From CANLBN01 sp050633825 (GTDB lineage: Bacteria > Pseudomonadota > Gammaproteobacteria > Pseudomonadales > Cellvibrionaceae), in the NCBI GenBank assembly GCA_050633825.1, contig JBOEHG010000008.1:1-64000 (forward strand): a stretch of DNA of 64,000 nucleotides, written 5' to 3'. Made by a program: the position numbers and the translations under genes. Below are positions 1-7,766 of the stretch, piece after piece. Below the pieces are notes generated by a model, which saw nothing but the letters and a program-made list of their open reading frames with translations, did not search any database and was not told the DNA's origin. Every line of letters begins with the position of its first letter. The first letter of the stretch is position 1.

Positions 1-112
1 AGCCAAACAGTACACCGACACCAGCGAGGACATAACCCACGGGTATACCGGTAAATAAGAAAGCGATGAAGGTAAGAAACATCGCAACAACAATAATTTC
101 ATTAATTTCCAT
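1..112 (-). CDS. dctM: TRAP transporter large permease DctM (5' end only)
   Basis: This is the N-terminal 37 codons or so of a leftward gene that runs off the left edge of the window. The translation begins MEINEIIVVAMFLTFIAFLF and continues with TGIPVGYVLAG, the hydrophobic start typical of the DctM (12-TM) subunit of TRAP transporters. Its ATG lies 2 nt after the stop codon of dctQ, so it is translationally linked to dctP-dctQ. Family role: DctM is the membrane channel that uses a sodium or proton gradient to move the solute delivered by DctP. Substrate cannot be read from this fragment. Confidence 0.88.
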   Translation of the reverse strand, partial: MEINEIIVVAMFLTFIAFLFTGIPVGYVLAGVGVLFG

Positions 113-114
113 GC

Positions 115-681
115 TTACTTCTCTCCGTCAGAGTTTGACATTAATGCATCGACGTTGTGCAACAATCTTGATACAACAGCGAGAGTCAAAAAGATAAAAC
201 TGATAGGGATGACGGCTTTAATCGCCCAACGAAAAGGCAAACCTAAAGGAGAGCTAGAGGATTCGTTAACGCGATATGAGTCCGACACATAATCAAAACC
301 ATTAATTATCACAACATACAAAAAAGGGAAGACAAAAAATAATGTTCCGAAGATTTCCCATTTACGAACGGTGCGCCGCCTTAAGTTGTCAGCAACAATA
401 TCAACGCGTACCTGACTATTGGTAATTTCGGCGTATGACAAACCGAACATCATCCCAATAGCATATAAGTGCCATTGAATTTCTTCAAAAATAATCAAAC
501 CATTACCAAAACCGTAACGCAAAATAACATTACCCAGAATGGCAACAACCAATATCCCATAACTCCAACAAAATATAAGTGCAGACATATGAATGAAGGC
601 ATCCAGTTTATTTGCTATTTTTGCAAGCAAAGAATGACTGGCTGCTTCACTAGGGTCTACAGAATGGCCGCTTACAGACAT
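115..681 (-). CDS. dctQ: TRAP transporter small permease DctQ
   Basis: A 188-residue membrane protein of usual DctQ length, with four hydrophobic segments (about residues 33-55, 70-85, 112-130 and 152-172). It contains the FEEIQWHLYAIGMMFGLSYA stretch characteristic of DctQ. It is the second gene of a dctP-dctQ-dctM set and almost touches dctM. Family role: the 4-TM subunit that pairs with DctM in the inner membrane. The gap from dctP holds a strong stem-loop, which may lower expression of the permease genes relative to the binding protein. Identification is from family pattern; solute unknown. Confidence 0.9.
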   Translation of the reverse strand: MSVSGHSVDPSEAASHSLLAKIANKLDAFIHMSALIFCWSYGILVVAILGNVILRYGFGNGLIIFEEIQWHLYAIGMMFGLSYAEITNSQVRVDIVADNLRRRTVRKWEIFGTLFFVFPFLYVVIINGFDYVSDSYRVNESSSSPLGLPFRWAIKAVIPISFIFLTLAVVSRLLHNVDALMSNSDGEK

Positions 682-720
682 CAGGACAAGCTCCGTAATA
701 AATAGGAAGGAAATAAAACC

Positions 721-751
721 GGCAAGTGAAAAACAATGTTTTTCACTTGCC
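721..751 (-). terminator. 14-bp stem-loop between dctP and dctQ
   Basis: Positions 721-734 and 738-751 are perfect inverted arms of 14 bp (GGCAAGTGAAAAAC) around a 3-nt loop. On the coding (minus) strand the stem is followed by a short T-rich stretch (GGTTTTATTT), so it could be a leaky terminator or an mRNA-stabilising hairpin. Such stem-loops between a binding-protein gene and the permease genes commonly favour the binding protein. The structure is seen; the effect is inferred. Confidence 0.6.
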
Positions 752-791
752 TTATTTTGTTTTATAAATTATTTGAACTATTCGAGAATTA

Positions 792-1844
792 TTATTGCCG
801 AGGCAGGAATGCATTTTTCTCCCACAATGCATAATCAGCACGGAAAGCACTTAAGTCTGCCCAAATTTTAGCGAAGTCAGCATCTTTTGCTTTTTGTTCT
901 TCAACCACTTCTTCCCAAGTTGTTTTAAATGTTGATAACATTTCGTCAGACCAGTACATATTTTTTACGCCATTGGCAGCATTTTCACGCATTACCGGTG
1001 CTTGAATCGCTTCACCGAGCGCTAAGGCATCCAATGTTGCTGCACGACAAAGTTGAGTAATCACTGCTTGCTGGGTTTTGCTCATTTTTTTCCAGGTATC
1101 TTTATTTACCATCAGCTCAAAGACAGTCGCTTGCTGATGCCATCCAGGATAGTAGTTATACTTGGCTATTTTACTGACACCGATACGCTTATCGATGGCT
1201 GGCATAGAGAATTCAGTGGCATCAATAGCACCTTTTTCTAAGGCTGGGAAAATTTCCCCACCAGGAAGGCCCACTGTACTGACACCCAATTTTTCCATGA
1301 CTTCAGCACCAAGACCAAAGAAACGCATTTTTAAGCCTTTTAAGTCAGCCACTGTTTTAATTTCTTTTTTAAACCAGCCAGAGGTTTCTGGTGCAATCAC
1401 ACCACAGACTTGAGTCTTAACGTTGTAGCCTGATTTATCATACAGTTCCTGGTGTAGTTTTGCGCCATTACCGTACATAAACCATGCCAGATATTCCGGT
1501 GCTTCTGGACCAAAAGGTACGGCAGAAAATAAACGGGCAGCTGGCATTTTTCCACCCCAATTGCCGGGTGTTGCGTAACCTGCCTGCACCTTTCCAGAAG
1601 AAACGGCATCTAAAATCTCAGCAGAACCCACTAACTTTTTTGGTTCATATAATTTAATTTTTACGGTCCCACCACTAAGTACACCGGCATTATCCGCAAC
1701 ATACTTTGCAACTGAACCTAAGCCGGGTAAATGCGAGCCATAGTAGATAGGCATCTTGAGTAATACGGGTTTATCTGCCGCATGTGTTTTGGAAACGGTT
1801 ACCGCCGTTAATGCCATGCATAGAAAAGCACTGAACTTTTTCAT
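792..1844 (-). CDS. dctP: TRAP transporter solute-binding protein DctP
   Basis: A 350-residue periplasmic protein with a classical signal peptide (MKKFSAFLCMALTAVTVSKTHA, cut after the AxA-like THA). It carries the DctP-family signature GLKMRFFGLGAEVMEKLGV followed by GGEIFPALEKGAIDATEFS, where the Arg contacts the carboxylate of the ligand in characterised members. A good ribosome site (GAGGAGAG) precedes the ATG. It is the first gene of dctPQM and lies directly downstream of bhcD, so a carboxylic acid related to glyoxylate metabolism (glycolate, glyoxylate, a 2-oxo or 2-hydroxy acid) is a reasonable but unproven ligand. Family assignment is secure; ligand is inference from context. Confidence 0.9.
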   Translation of the reverse strand: MKKFSAFLCMALTAVTVSKTHAADKPVLLKMPIYYGSHLPGLGSVAKYVADNAGVLSGGTVKIKLYEPKKLVGSAEILDAVSSGKVQAGYATPGNWGGKMPAARLFSAVPFGPEAPEYLAWFMYGNGAKLHQELYDKSGYNVKTQVCGVIAPETSGWFKKEIKTVADLKGLKMRFFGLGAEVMEKLGVSTVGLPGGEIFPALEKGAIDATEFSMPAIDKRIGVSKIAKYNYYPGWHQQATVFELMVNKDTWKKMSKTQQAVITQLCRAATLDALALGEAIQAPVMRENAANGVKNMYWSDEMLSTFKTTWEEVVEEQKAKDADFAKIWADLSAFRADYALWEKNAFLPRQ

Positions 1845-1867
1845 GGATTTCTCTCCTCAGAGTTTAT

Positions 1868-1896
1868 TTTATATTTATATCTTAATTAAGAAACAA
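1868..1896 (-). promoter_or_regulatory. Possible sigma70 promoter of dctPQM
   Basis: On the minus strand TTGTTT (1896-1891) is followed after 17 nt by TATAAA (1873-1868), about 23 nt before the dctP ATG. The region is AT-rich, so chance matches are likely. The three TGGT-N3-ACCA motifs lie some 70-220 nt further upstream, so another promoter closer to them is also possible. Confidence 0.35.
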
Positions 1897-1967
1897 TCCG
1901 TTCGACATCAAACCACACTCTACTACTCGATGAGCATCGATACAGAACTGATCATGTCTATCACTGA

Positions 1968-2118
1968 TGGTATGACCTGTATAACTTAAACGTCTATTGG
2001 TTTATTTACTGGTCATACCAGTATTTTTTACTTACTTAAGACTATACTATTGAAAAATAAGATTTTTTTTACTTAGTTGTAGCGCAATAAAAACAAAGCG
2101 CTATAACTGGTCAAACCA
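1968..2118. promoter_or_regulatory. Three FadR/GntR-type operator-like sites
   Basis: The bhcD-dctP gap contains three copies of a TGGT-N3-ACCA pattern: TGGTATGACCT at 1968-1978 (one mismatch), ACTGGTCATACCAGT at 2008-2022 (perfect 6-bp arms) and TGGTCAAACCA at 2108-2118. The first two centres are 42 bp apart, four helical turns, so bound dimers would sit on one DNA face. TGGT-N3-ACCA is the established core recognised by FadR-subgroup GntR regulators. No GntR gene is present in the window, so the regulator would be encoded elsewhere. The motifs are seen; binding is inferred. Confidence 0.6.
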
Positions 2119-2133
2119 CTTATTATTGTTATG

Positions 2134-3159
2134 CTATAGCGAAACACGTTGTGCTATACCTTGCTGCTTTGCCAATTTCATGGCTGTAGAAGCAACGGCT
2201 AAATCTTGAAGTCCGACGCCGGTCCCATCAAATAAAGTAATCTCATTATTCGATGTACGCCCAGGATGATCACAATTAATCACATCGCCAATGGGCGTTA
2301 TGTCGGTGTCGACCATTAGATCATTCGCGACTGCATGTTGCAACTCGCCAATTGTCGTAGACTGTGCAAGTTCATCAGTAAATAATGTCGCAGAAATCAT
2401 CAACAAAGGATCTATTTCTTGTTTACCTTTTGTATCTGTTCCCATGCAAGCAATATGAGTTCCCGGTTTAATCCATTCCCTCATTAATAATGCTTCATGA
2501 GCCGACGTGATGGTAATAATGACATCGGCTTCAGAACACAACGCTTCCCTCTCTAAACTTTCAAATACCAAACCGTTGTCCACTGTTATTTTTTCAAGCC
2601 TTGCCAATTTTGTTTTATCTTTATTCCATACAACCACTTTTTCAAAAGACCGTTGCTCAAGCGCTGCTTCTAACTGAAAACTTGCTTGATGGCCTGCACC
2701 AACAATACCTAATACTTTTGCTTCTTTTTTTGCAAGATGCGCAATTGATACTGCACTAGCAGCAGCAGTTCTAACAGCTGTTAAATAATTCCCGCCGACC
2801 AATGCTTCCAATCGACCTGTATCAGGATCAAACAAGAAGACAGTGGACTGGTGATTGGTAAGACCGCGCTTACTATTATTCGGCCAATAACCTCCCGATT
2901 TTACCCCTAAAGACAAACCTGCTTTATCAAAACCTGATTTAAAACCATAAAGCGCATCTTGATACCCTAAAGACTCACGAATCACAGGGAAATTACGCGC
3001 CTCTTTTTTTGCCATTGCAGAAAAAACCGATTCAACAGCATCGAAAGCATCTCTTCGACTGATTACATCTTTACAGATATCATCTGAAACAATCAAAATA
3101 TCGCTTTCATTTTGGGACATTTCAGGCACCATCGCCTTGGTTACACTTGAGCTTAACAT
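2134..3159 (-). CDS. bhcD: Iminosuccinate reductase BhcD (ornithine cyclodeaminase/mu-crystallin family)
   Basis: A 341-residue member of the ornithine cyclodeaminase/mu-crystallin family. It shows the NAD(P)-binding GIVGAGHQA loop near residue 151, the RTAAASA segment near 130 and the substrate-side KSGGYWPNN stretch near 87. On sequence alone this family is ambiguous (cyclodeaminase, alanine dehydrogenase, ketimine reductase). The position as the fourth gene after an aminotransferase, a threo-hydroxyaspartate-dehydratase-like enzyme and a D-threonine-aldolase-like enzyme points to BhcD. BhcD reduces iminosuccinate to L-aspartate with NADH in the beta-hydroxyaspartate cycle. Start chosen for its GGAGAG ribosome site. 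It is separated from bhcC by 77 nt on the same strand. Confidence 0.88.
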   Translation of the reverse strand: MLSSSVTKAMVPEMSQNESDILIVSDDICKDVISRRDAFDAVESVFSAMAKKEARNFPVIRESLGYQDALYGFKSGFDKAGLSLGVKSGGYWPNNSKRGLTNHQSTVFLFDPDTGRLEALVGGNYLTAVRTAAASAVSIAHLAKKEAKVLGIVGAGHQASFQLEAALEQRSFEKVVVWNKDKTKLARLEKITVDNGLVFESLEREALCSEADVIITITSAHEALLMREWIKPGTHIACMGTDTKGKQEIDPLLMISATLFTDELAQSTTIGELQHAVANDLMVDTDITPIGDVINCDHPGRTSNNEITLFDGTGVGLQDLAVASTAMKLAKQQGIAQRVSL

Positions 3160-3236
3160 GTTTCTCTCCGCGTAATTTTTTATAAATTAAATGAATTTAT
3201 TAATTCTCTTTATGAATGAATATTTTTCCAGAAGCT

Positions 3237-4403
3237 CTAGTAACCTATACCGCGCGCGCTTACCGGCCATAAACTTTCAACTTTTCCATTACGCACACCT
3301 ACATACCAATCATGAACATTACACGTTGGATCACAGTGTCCAGGAACCAGTTTTAACTTATCATTAATTTTTAACACACCATCGGGATCAGCGATAACGC
3401 CATGTTCATCTGAGCACTTAACATAAGCAACATCAGTACGCTCAAAAATAAAAGGTAGCCCACTATCAACTGACTGAGCTTTTAAACCTGCATCACAAAT
3501 AGCTTTATCTACTTTTGAATGGCTCATTACACTGGTCAATAAAAACAAAGCATTTTCCCACTCACCTTCATCAATGCGTTTCCCTTCTTTATCTAAAATC
3601 CTGCCATAGTCAGCATCCATAAATGCATAGGAACCACATTGCAACTCGTTATAAACGCCAGAGTTACCTTCAAAATAATAAGAACCCGTTCCACCACCAC
3701 CAACAATGTCACACTCAAGCCCTTCTTCATTTAAGGTATCTACAGCGTCTCTTACCATGGCAACAGCAATATCAATTTTTTCTTTACGATCTTGATAATC
3801 ATCCAAATGCTGCATCGCACCTTGGTAAGCTTGTATACCACCAAACTTTAAACCGGGTGCCACATCAATTTCTTTGGCAATAGCAACAACAGCAGATGTT
3901 GTTGTCACACCACAACGGCCTGCACCACAATCAATTTCAACTAAACATTCAATGGTTGTTCCATGCTTGCTTGCTGCAGCTGATAAATCGGCAACATTTT
4001 CAATATCATCCACGCAGCAGAGTGCACGGGCACCCAAGTTTGGAATTCGCGCTAGGCGATCAATTTTTTGTAGGTCACGCACCTGATTGGAAACCAATAC
4101 ATCTTTAATGCCGCCACGAGCAAAGACTTCTGCCTCACTCACTTTTTGACAGCAGACACCACAGGCGCCACCTAATTTTTCTTGCAATAAAGCAACATCA
4201 ATCGATTTATGCATCTTGCCATGGACACGATGCCTAACACCCATATCTTTGGCATGTTGCCCCATCTTTTTTATATTTCGCTCAAGCGCATCAAGATCAA
4301 GTACAAGACAAGGGGTTTGGATATCTGACTCATCCATTCCTACTGCTGCTGGAATGTTATAACCCACTTCATATTCTGCAAGTTTATCAACCATTATATT
4401 CAT
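3237..4403 (-). CDS. bhcC: beta-Hydroxyaspartate aldolase BhcC (D-threonine-aldolase-like, PLP fold type III)
   Basis: A 388-residue fold-type-III PLP enzyme. The Schiff-base lysine lies in the HGKMHK motif around residue 63. The C-terminal HCDPTCNVHD segment supplies the His and Asp/Cys-type metal ligands known in D-threonine aldolases. In the beta-hydroxyaspartate cycle BhcC condenses glycine and glyoxylate to (2R,3S)-beta-hydroxyaspartate. Length agrees with characterised BhcC (about 387 residues). Ribosome site AAGAGGAG precedes the ATG. A second in-frame ATG three codons later is possible. Third gene of the bhcABCD order. A plain D-threonine aldolase is the alternative, but the context argues against it. 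Confidence 0.9.
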   Translation of the reverse strand: MNIMVDKLAEYEVGYNIPAAVGMDESDIQTPCLVLDLDALERNIKKMGQHAKDMGVRHRVHGKMHKSIDVALLQEKLGGACGVCCQKVSEAEVFARGGIKDVLVSNQVRDLQKIDRLARIPNLGARALCCVDDIENVADLSAAASKHGTTIECLVEIDCGAGRCGVTTTSAVVAIAKEIDVAPGLKFGGIQAYQGAMQHLDDYQDRKEKIDIAVAMVRDAVDTLNEEGLECDIVGGGGTGSYYFEGNSGVYNELQCGSYAFMDADYGRILDKEGKRIDEGEWENALFLLTSVMSHSKVDKAICDAGLKAQSVDSGLPFIFERTDVAYVKCSDEHGVIADPDGVLKINDKLKLVPGHCDPTCNVHDWYVGVRNGKVESLWPVSARGIGY

Positions 4404-4459
4404 CTCTTCTCTCCTCTTAATTTTCTTTCTTAATGTCTATTATTACTGCTGTTTGTTTA

Positions 4460-5449
4460 TTAAGAATTTATCCAGGGTAATTTTTTTAAATCAACATTAC
4501 CCCCTGTTAATACGACACCAACACGCTTACCTTTAAATAATGATTTATTTTTAATAATAGTTGCCAAAGGCACGGCACAACTTGGCTCAATGATAATTTT
4601 CATGCGCTGCCATGTTAGGTACATAGCATCAACAATCTCTTCTTCAGACGCTAATAAGATATCGTTTACGTAATTTGAAACAAAGTGCCATGTCCGCGGA
4701 CGTAGGGACACTTTCAAGCCATCAGCAATTGTTTGCGGCGCATCGTCTTCAATGATATGTCCCGCTTTAAAAGAGCGATAAGCATCATCTGCATTCTTGG
4801 GTTCTGCTGCATAAATTTTGGTTACAGGAGAAATATTGGACAAGGTCAAACAAGTCCCTGATATCATTCCGCCACCGCCTATCGGCGCAACTAACGCATC
4901 CAAGGGACCGACTTCATCCATTAACTCCAGCGAACAGGTTGCTTGGCCAGCAATAACACGATGATCATTGTAAGGGTGAACAAAATCGGCCCCTGTTTTA
5001 GCAACTAATGCTTCCAATGCGGCTTCTCGAGCTGCGGTAGAAGGCTCACACTCAATGACTTCACCGCCATAACCTCTAACCGCTTGTTTTTTTGCCTCCG
5101 GTGCTGTGCGTGGCATCACCACCGTTGCTTTAATACCACGTCGGCCTGCCGCATAACTGAGTGAAAGTGCATGATTGCCGGAAGAGTGTGTTGCCACACC
5201 TTTTTCTGCCTGAGCCTCAGAAAGACCGAAGACGGCATTGCTGGCTCCACGAACTTTAAAGGCACCAGCTTTTTGAAAATTTTCGCATTTAAAAAATAAC
5301 TCAGCGCCAATTAATTTATTAAAATAAGTGGATGTCAATACAGGCGTGCGATGAATATAAGGTTTGATACGCTGATGCGCGGCCTTAACATCATCAAATG
5401 TTGGAATATACAGGGTTTCAATACCGTTATTGTCTGCAATAGTACTCAT
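4460..5449 (-). CDS. bhcB: beta-Hydroxyaspartate dehydratase BhcB (threonine/serine dehydratase family)
   Basis: A 329-residue fold-type-II PLP enzyme. The PLP lysine is in KAGAFKVRGA (K65), followed by the SSGNHALS loop and the phosphate-binding glycine loop GGGGMISG. The frame stays open upstream into bhcA, but the ATG at 5449 (MSTIADNN) is preferred: it has a ribosome site (AAAGG), leaves a 43-nt gap after bhcA and gives the normal family length. Role in the cycle: dehydration of beta-hydroxyaspartate to iminosuccinate. On sequence alone it could be called threonine or serine/threo-3-hydroxyaspartate dehydratase. The operon context gives the specific name. Confidence 0.9.
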   Translation of the reverse strand: MSTIADNNGIETLYIPTFDDVKAAHQRIKPYIHRTPVLTSTYFNKLIGAELFFKCENFQKAGAFKVRGASNAVFGLSEAQAEKGVATHSSGNHALSLSYAAGRRGIKATVVMPRTAPEAKKQAVRGYGGEVIECEPSTAAREAALEALVAKTGADFVHPYNDHRVIAGQATCSLELMDEVGPLDALVAPIGGGGMISGTCLTLSNISPVTKIYAAEPKNADDAYRSFKAGHIIEDDAPQTIADGLKVSLRPRTWHFVSNYVNDILLASEEEIVDAMYLTWQRMKIIIEPSCAVPLATIIKNKSLFKGKRVGVVLTGGNVDLKKLPWINS

Positions 5450-5492
5450 AACCTTTACTCTCTCTCGATTTATTCTTTCTCGATGCCAATCA

Positions 5493-6701
5493 CTATGCCG
5501 CTTTTGAACTAGTACTAGTTGCGTGATTTTTTTTTGCGGTTTTACGGTAATAGTCTTGCGCAGCAGCCACACCCGAACCCAACTCAATAGGATAATGCAG
5601 GTCTTTCATAGCCATCTCGATAGTTGCCAAACCCGCCAATACCATCGTGTCAGTCAATGAACCTAAATGACCAATACGAAAAACTTTCTTTGCCATCTCG
5701 CCAAGGCCTACTCCATAAGAAACGCCGTACTGGTCATAGGCATGATTAACCAGTTCATCACTATCAAAACCACCTGGCACATAAATCGAGGTCACCGTAT
5801 CGGAATATATATCCGGCGTTTTTGCACACAAACTTAAACCCCATGCCGCTGCTGCACGACGCACACCTTCCGCTAAACGAAAGTGGCGAGAGTAAACATT
5901 TTCTAAACCCTCCTCATGTATCAACATCCGTAAGCTTTCACCTAAACCTTTTAAAAGCTGCAAAGGTGGTGTGTAAGGAAAACTGCCTTTCTCATTAGCC
6001 GCAAACATCTCTTTGAAATCAAAATAAGCACGAGGGCACTGAGCCTTTTCACAAGCAGCAAGTGCTCTTGCGCTAACACCGACAATGGCCATACCGGTCG
6101 CCAACATAAATCCTTTTTGAGAACCCGAAACAGCTAAATCCACCCCCCACTCATCCATTCGAAAATCCATTGACGCCAAGGAGCTAACACAATCTACATA
6201 TAACATTGCCGGATGATTGGCTGCATCAATCGCTTTGCGCAAGGCGCCAACATCACTACGAACACCAGTGGAAGTTTCATTATGGGTAACGAGTACTGCT
6301 TTAATTTGATGTGCTTTGTCTGCCGCTAATCGCTGACGGTAATCTTCCGCTGGCGCACCCGCACCCCATTCACACTCAATCACTTCAACATCTAAATTAT
6401 GGCGCTGACACAAATCAATCCAGCGCTGCGAAAACATGCCATAACGTGCAATCAAGACCTTATCGCCGGGCGACAAAGTATTTGTTATCGCCGCTTCCCA
6501 GCCACCCGTACCACTAGCACTAAAACTAATGACCGTACCGGTTTCCGTTTTAAAGACTTTTTTCAAATCACTGATAAGAGGAGACAGCAAACCAACAAAA
6601 TCAGGCGCCCGATGATCACTTGTCTGCACATTCATGGCATGACGCAAACGATCAGGAATATTGGTTGGGCCTGGTATGAAAACGGGGTTTTGACCAGTCA
6701 T
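5493..6701 (-). CDS. bhcA: L-aspartate:glyoxylate aminotransferase BhcA (class V)
   Basis: A 402-residue class-V (fold type I) aminotransferase of the serine-glyoxylate/alanine-glyoxylate family. The PLP lysine is in SGSQKGFMLATG around residue 196; the SASGTGGWEAA loop near residue 62 binds the cofactor phosphate. In the beta-hydroxyaspartate cycle it transfers the amino group of aspartate to glyoxylate, giving oxaloacetate and glycine; the glycine feeds BhcC. Two starts are possible: GTG at 6707 and ATG at 6701. I chose the ATG because GAGAGG then stands 5 nt upstream. First gene of the leftward operon, divergent from bhcR, with a recognisable promoter at 6744-6772. Confidence 0.9.
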   Translation of the reverse strand: MTGQNPVFIPGPTNIPDRLRHAMNVQTSDHRAPDFVGLLSPLISDLKKVFKTETGTVISFSASGTGGWEAAITNTLSPGDKVLIARYGMFSQRWIDLCQRHNLDVEVIECEWGAGAPAEDYRQRLAADKAHQIKAVLVTHNETSTGVRSDVGALRKAIDAANHPAMLYVDCVSSLASMDFRMDEWGVDLAVSGSQKGFMLATGMAIVGVSARALAACEKAQCPRAYFDFKEMFAANEKGSFPYTPPLQLLKGLGESLRMLIHEEGLENVYSRHFRLAEGVRRAAAAWGLSLCAKTPDIYSDTVTSIYVPGGFDSDELVNHAYDQYGVSYGVGLGEMAKKVFRIGHLGSLTDTMVLAGLATIEMAMKDLHYPIELGSGVAAAQDYYRKTAKKNHATSTSSKAA

Positions 6702-6743
6702 ATCCACCTCTCTTTTAGTTATGGGTTACTTGAATATGGGATC

Positions 6744-6772
6744 ATAATAAGAGTGATGCTTGACTATTTCAA
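6744..6772 (-). promoter_or_regulatory. sigma70-type promoter of bhcABCD
   Basis: On the minus strand TTGAAA (6772-6767) and TATTAT (6749-6744) are separated by exactly 17 nt. Transcription would begin near 6737, leaving a leader of about 36 nt before bhcA. The palindromes at 6772-6803 would then occupy about -35 to -66, the usual place for an activator. Sequence match is good; activity is inferred. Confidence 0.6.
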
Positions 6773-6803
6773 TTTTTTCGAAAAAATATTTCATTCAATG
6801 AAA
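6772..6803. promoter_or_regulatory. Two adjacent palindromes upstream of the bhcA promoter (candidate BhcR sites)
   Basis: Positions 6772-6787 are a perfect 16-bp palindrome (ATTTTTTCGAAAAAAT). Positions 6789-6803 are a perfect 15-bp one (TTTCATT-C-AATGAAA). They abut each other and the -35 of the bhcA promoter. IclR-family proteins typically bind AT-rich palindromes with TTTC/GAAA-like arms, and BhcR of Paracoccus denitrificans is an activator of its bhc genes. Assigning these sites to BhcR is inference. Confidence 0.55.
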
Positions 6804-6839
6804 AAATATAATAAGCTATTGTTTTAATTGAAAAAAATA

Positions 6840-6874
6840 TTTTCCAAAAGCAAGTTAAATTAATTTTTGGAAAA
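6840..6874. promoter_or_regulatory. 10-bp inverted repeat upstream of bhcR
   Basis: TTTTCCAAAA (6840-6849) and its exact reverse complement TTTTGGAAAA (6865-6874) are separated by 15 nt and lie 53-87 nt before the bhcR ATG. The TTGGAAAA/TTTTCCAA arms resemble those of IclR-family operators. The position suggests autoregulation or a distal element for bhcA. The repeat is seen; its role is inferred. Confidence 0.5.
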
Positions 6875-6926
6875 TTTTTTTATAATTAAACTAGCCAAAA
6901 ACATTCATTTCTGGGATGCTAAACTC

Positions 6927-7766
6927 ATGACTGAGACAAGTGAAAGACGGCCCCGAGGCCGCCCAAAATCCTCCTCTTCCGACGAAACTGTCGGTACTAT
7001 TCGCTCGCTGGATAGAGGCCTAAGCCTATTAAAAGATCTCGCTAAAGACGGCGGTATCACATTAACGGAATTATCACTGCGAGCTGGATTACCTGCGTCG
7101 ACAACCTATCGTATGCTATCAACTCTTCAAAGCCATGGCTTTGTTGAACTGGATGAAGCGTCTCAGGAATGGTGGGTAGGGATTGAAACCTTTCGCGTTG
7201 GCAGTGCTTATTTAACACGTACAAACGTGGTAGAAGCTGCCAGACAAATCATGCACCAATTAATGGAAGAAACCGGAGAGACTTCTAACCTCGCCATTGC
7301 CGATGATGGCGATGTTGTTTTTGTCAGCCAAGTGGAAACCCATCAACCCATTCGTGCTTTTTTCCGACCCGGGACTCGCGGCCATATGCATGCTTCGGGT
7401 ATTGGCAAGGCGCTATTGGCCGATATGCAGAAGCGTCATGTAAAGCAAATTTTACAAAAGAAAGGGCTGCCCGAATTCACCGACAAAACTCTCACTAGTA
7501 CAGATAGCCTACTCGACGATCTTAGCGAAATAAAAAAACGGGGTTGGTCTCTAGACGACGAAGAACGTTATTCAGGTATGCGTTGTGTCGCTGCCAGTAT
7601 TTACAATACCTTTGGCGAAGCTGTTGCGGGAATTTCTATTTCAGGCCCCACGGTCAGAATGTCCGATCAAGCAGTGGCTGAATTAGGCCCCAAAGTAAAA
7701 CGCGCTGCCGATGAAGTCACTCATATTATTGGCGGACAGAAACCACAAACCAAGAAAACTATTTAG
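6927..7766 (+). CDS. bhcR: IclR-family regulator BhcR
   Basis: A 279-residue IclR-type regulator. After a basic N-terminal tail (RRPRGRPKSS) comes a winged helix-turn-helix at about residues 24-85 (TLTELSLRAGLPASTTYRML). The C-terminal effector-binding domain includes GHMHASGIGKALLAD and the DDEERYSGMRCVAA motif. The frame is open 20 codons further upstream, but the ATG at 6927 gives the expected N-terminus. It is divergent from bhcA, the same arrangement as bhcR/bhcABCD of Paracoccus denitrificans. It probably activates the bhc operon in response to glyoxylate. The last 8 nt overlap the convergent gene at 7759. Confidence 0.88.
   Translation: MTETSERRPRGRPKSSSSDETVGTIRSLDRGLSLLKDLAKDGGITLTELSLRAGLPASTTYRMLSTLQSHGFVELDEASQEWWVGIETFRVGSAYLTRTNVVEAARQIMHQLMEETGETSNLAIADDGDVVFVSQVETHQPIRAFFRPGTRGHMHASGIGKALLADMQKRHVKQILQKKGLPEFTDKTLTSTDSLLDDLSEIKKRGWSLDDEERYSGMRCVAASIYNTFGEAVAGISISGPTVRMSDQAVAELGPKVKRAADEVTHIIGGQKPQTKKTI

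Noticed and set aside
5450..5587. 46-residue N-terminal extension of bhcB
   Set aside because: The frame is open into bhcA, but the extension is not family-like and the internal ATG has a ribosome site and gives the usual length.
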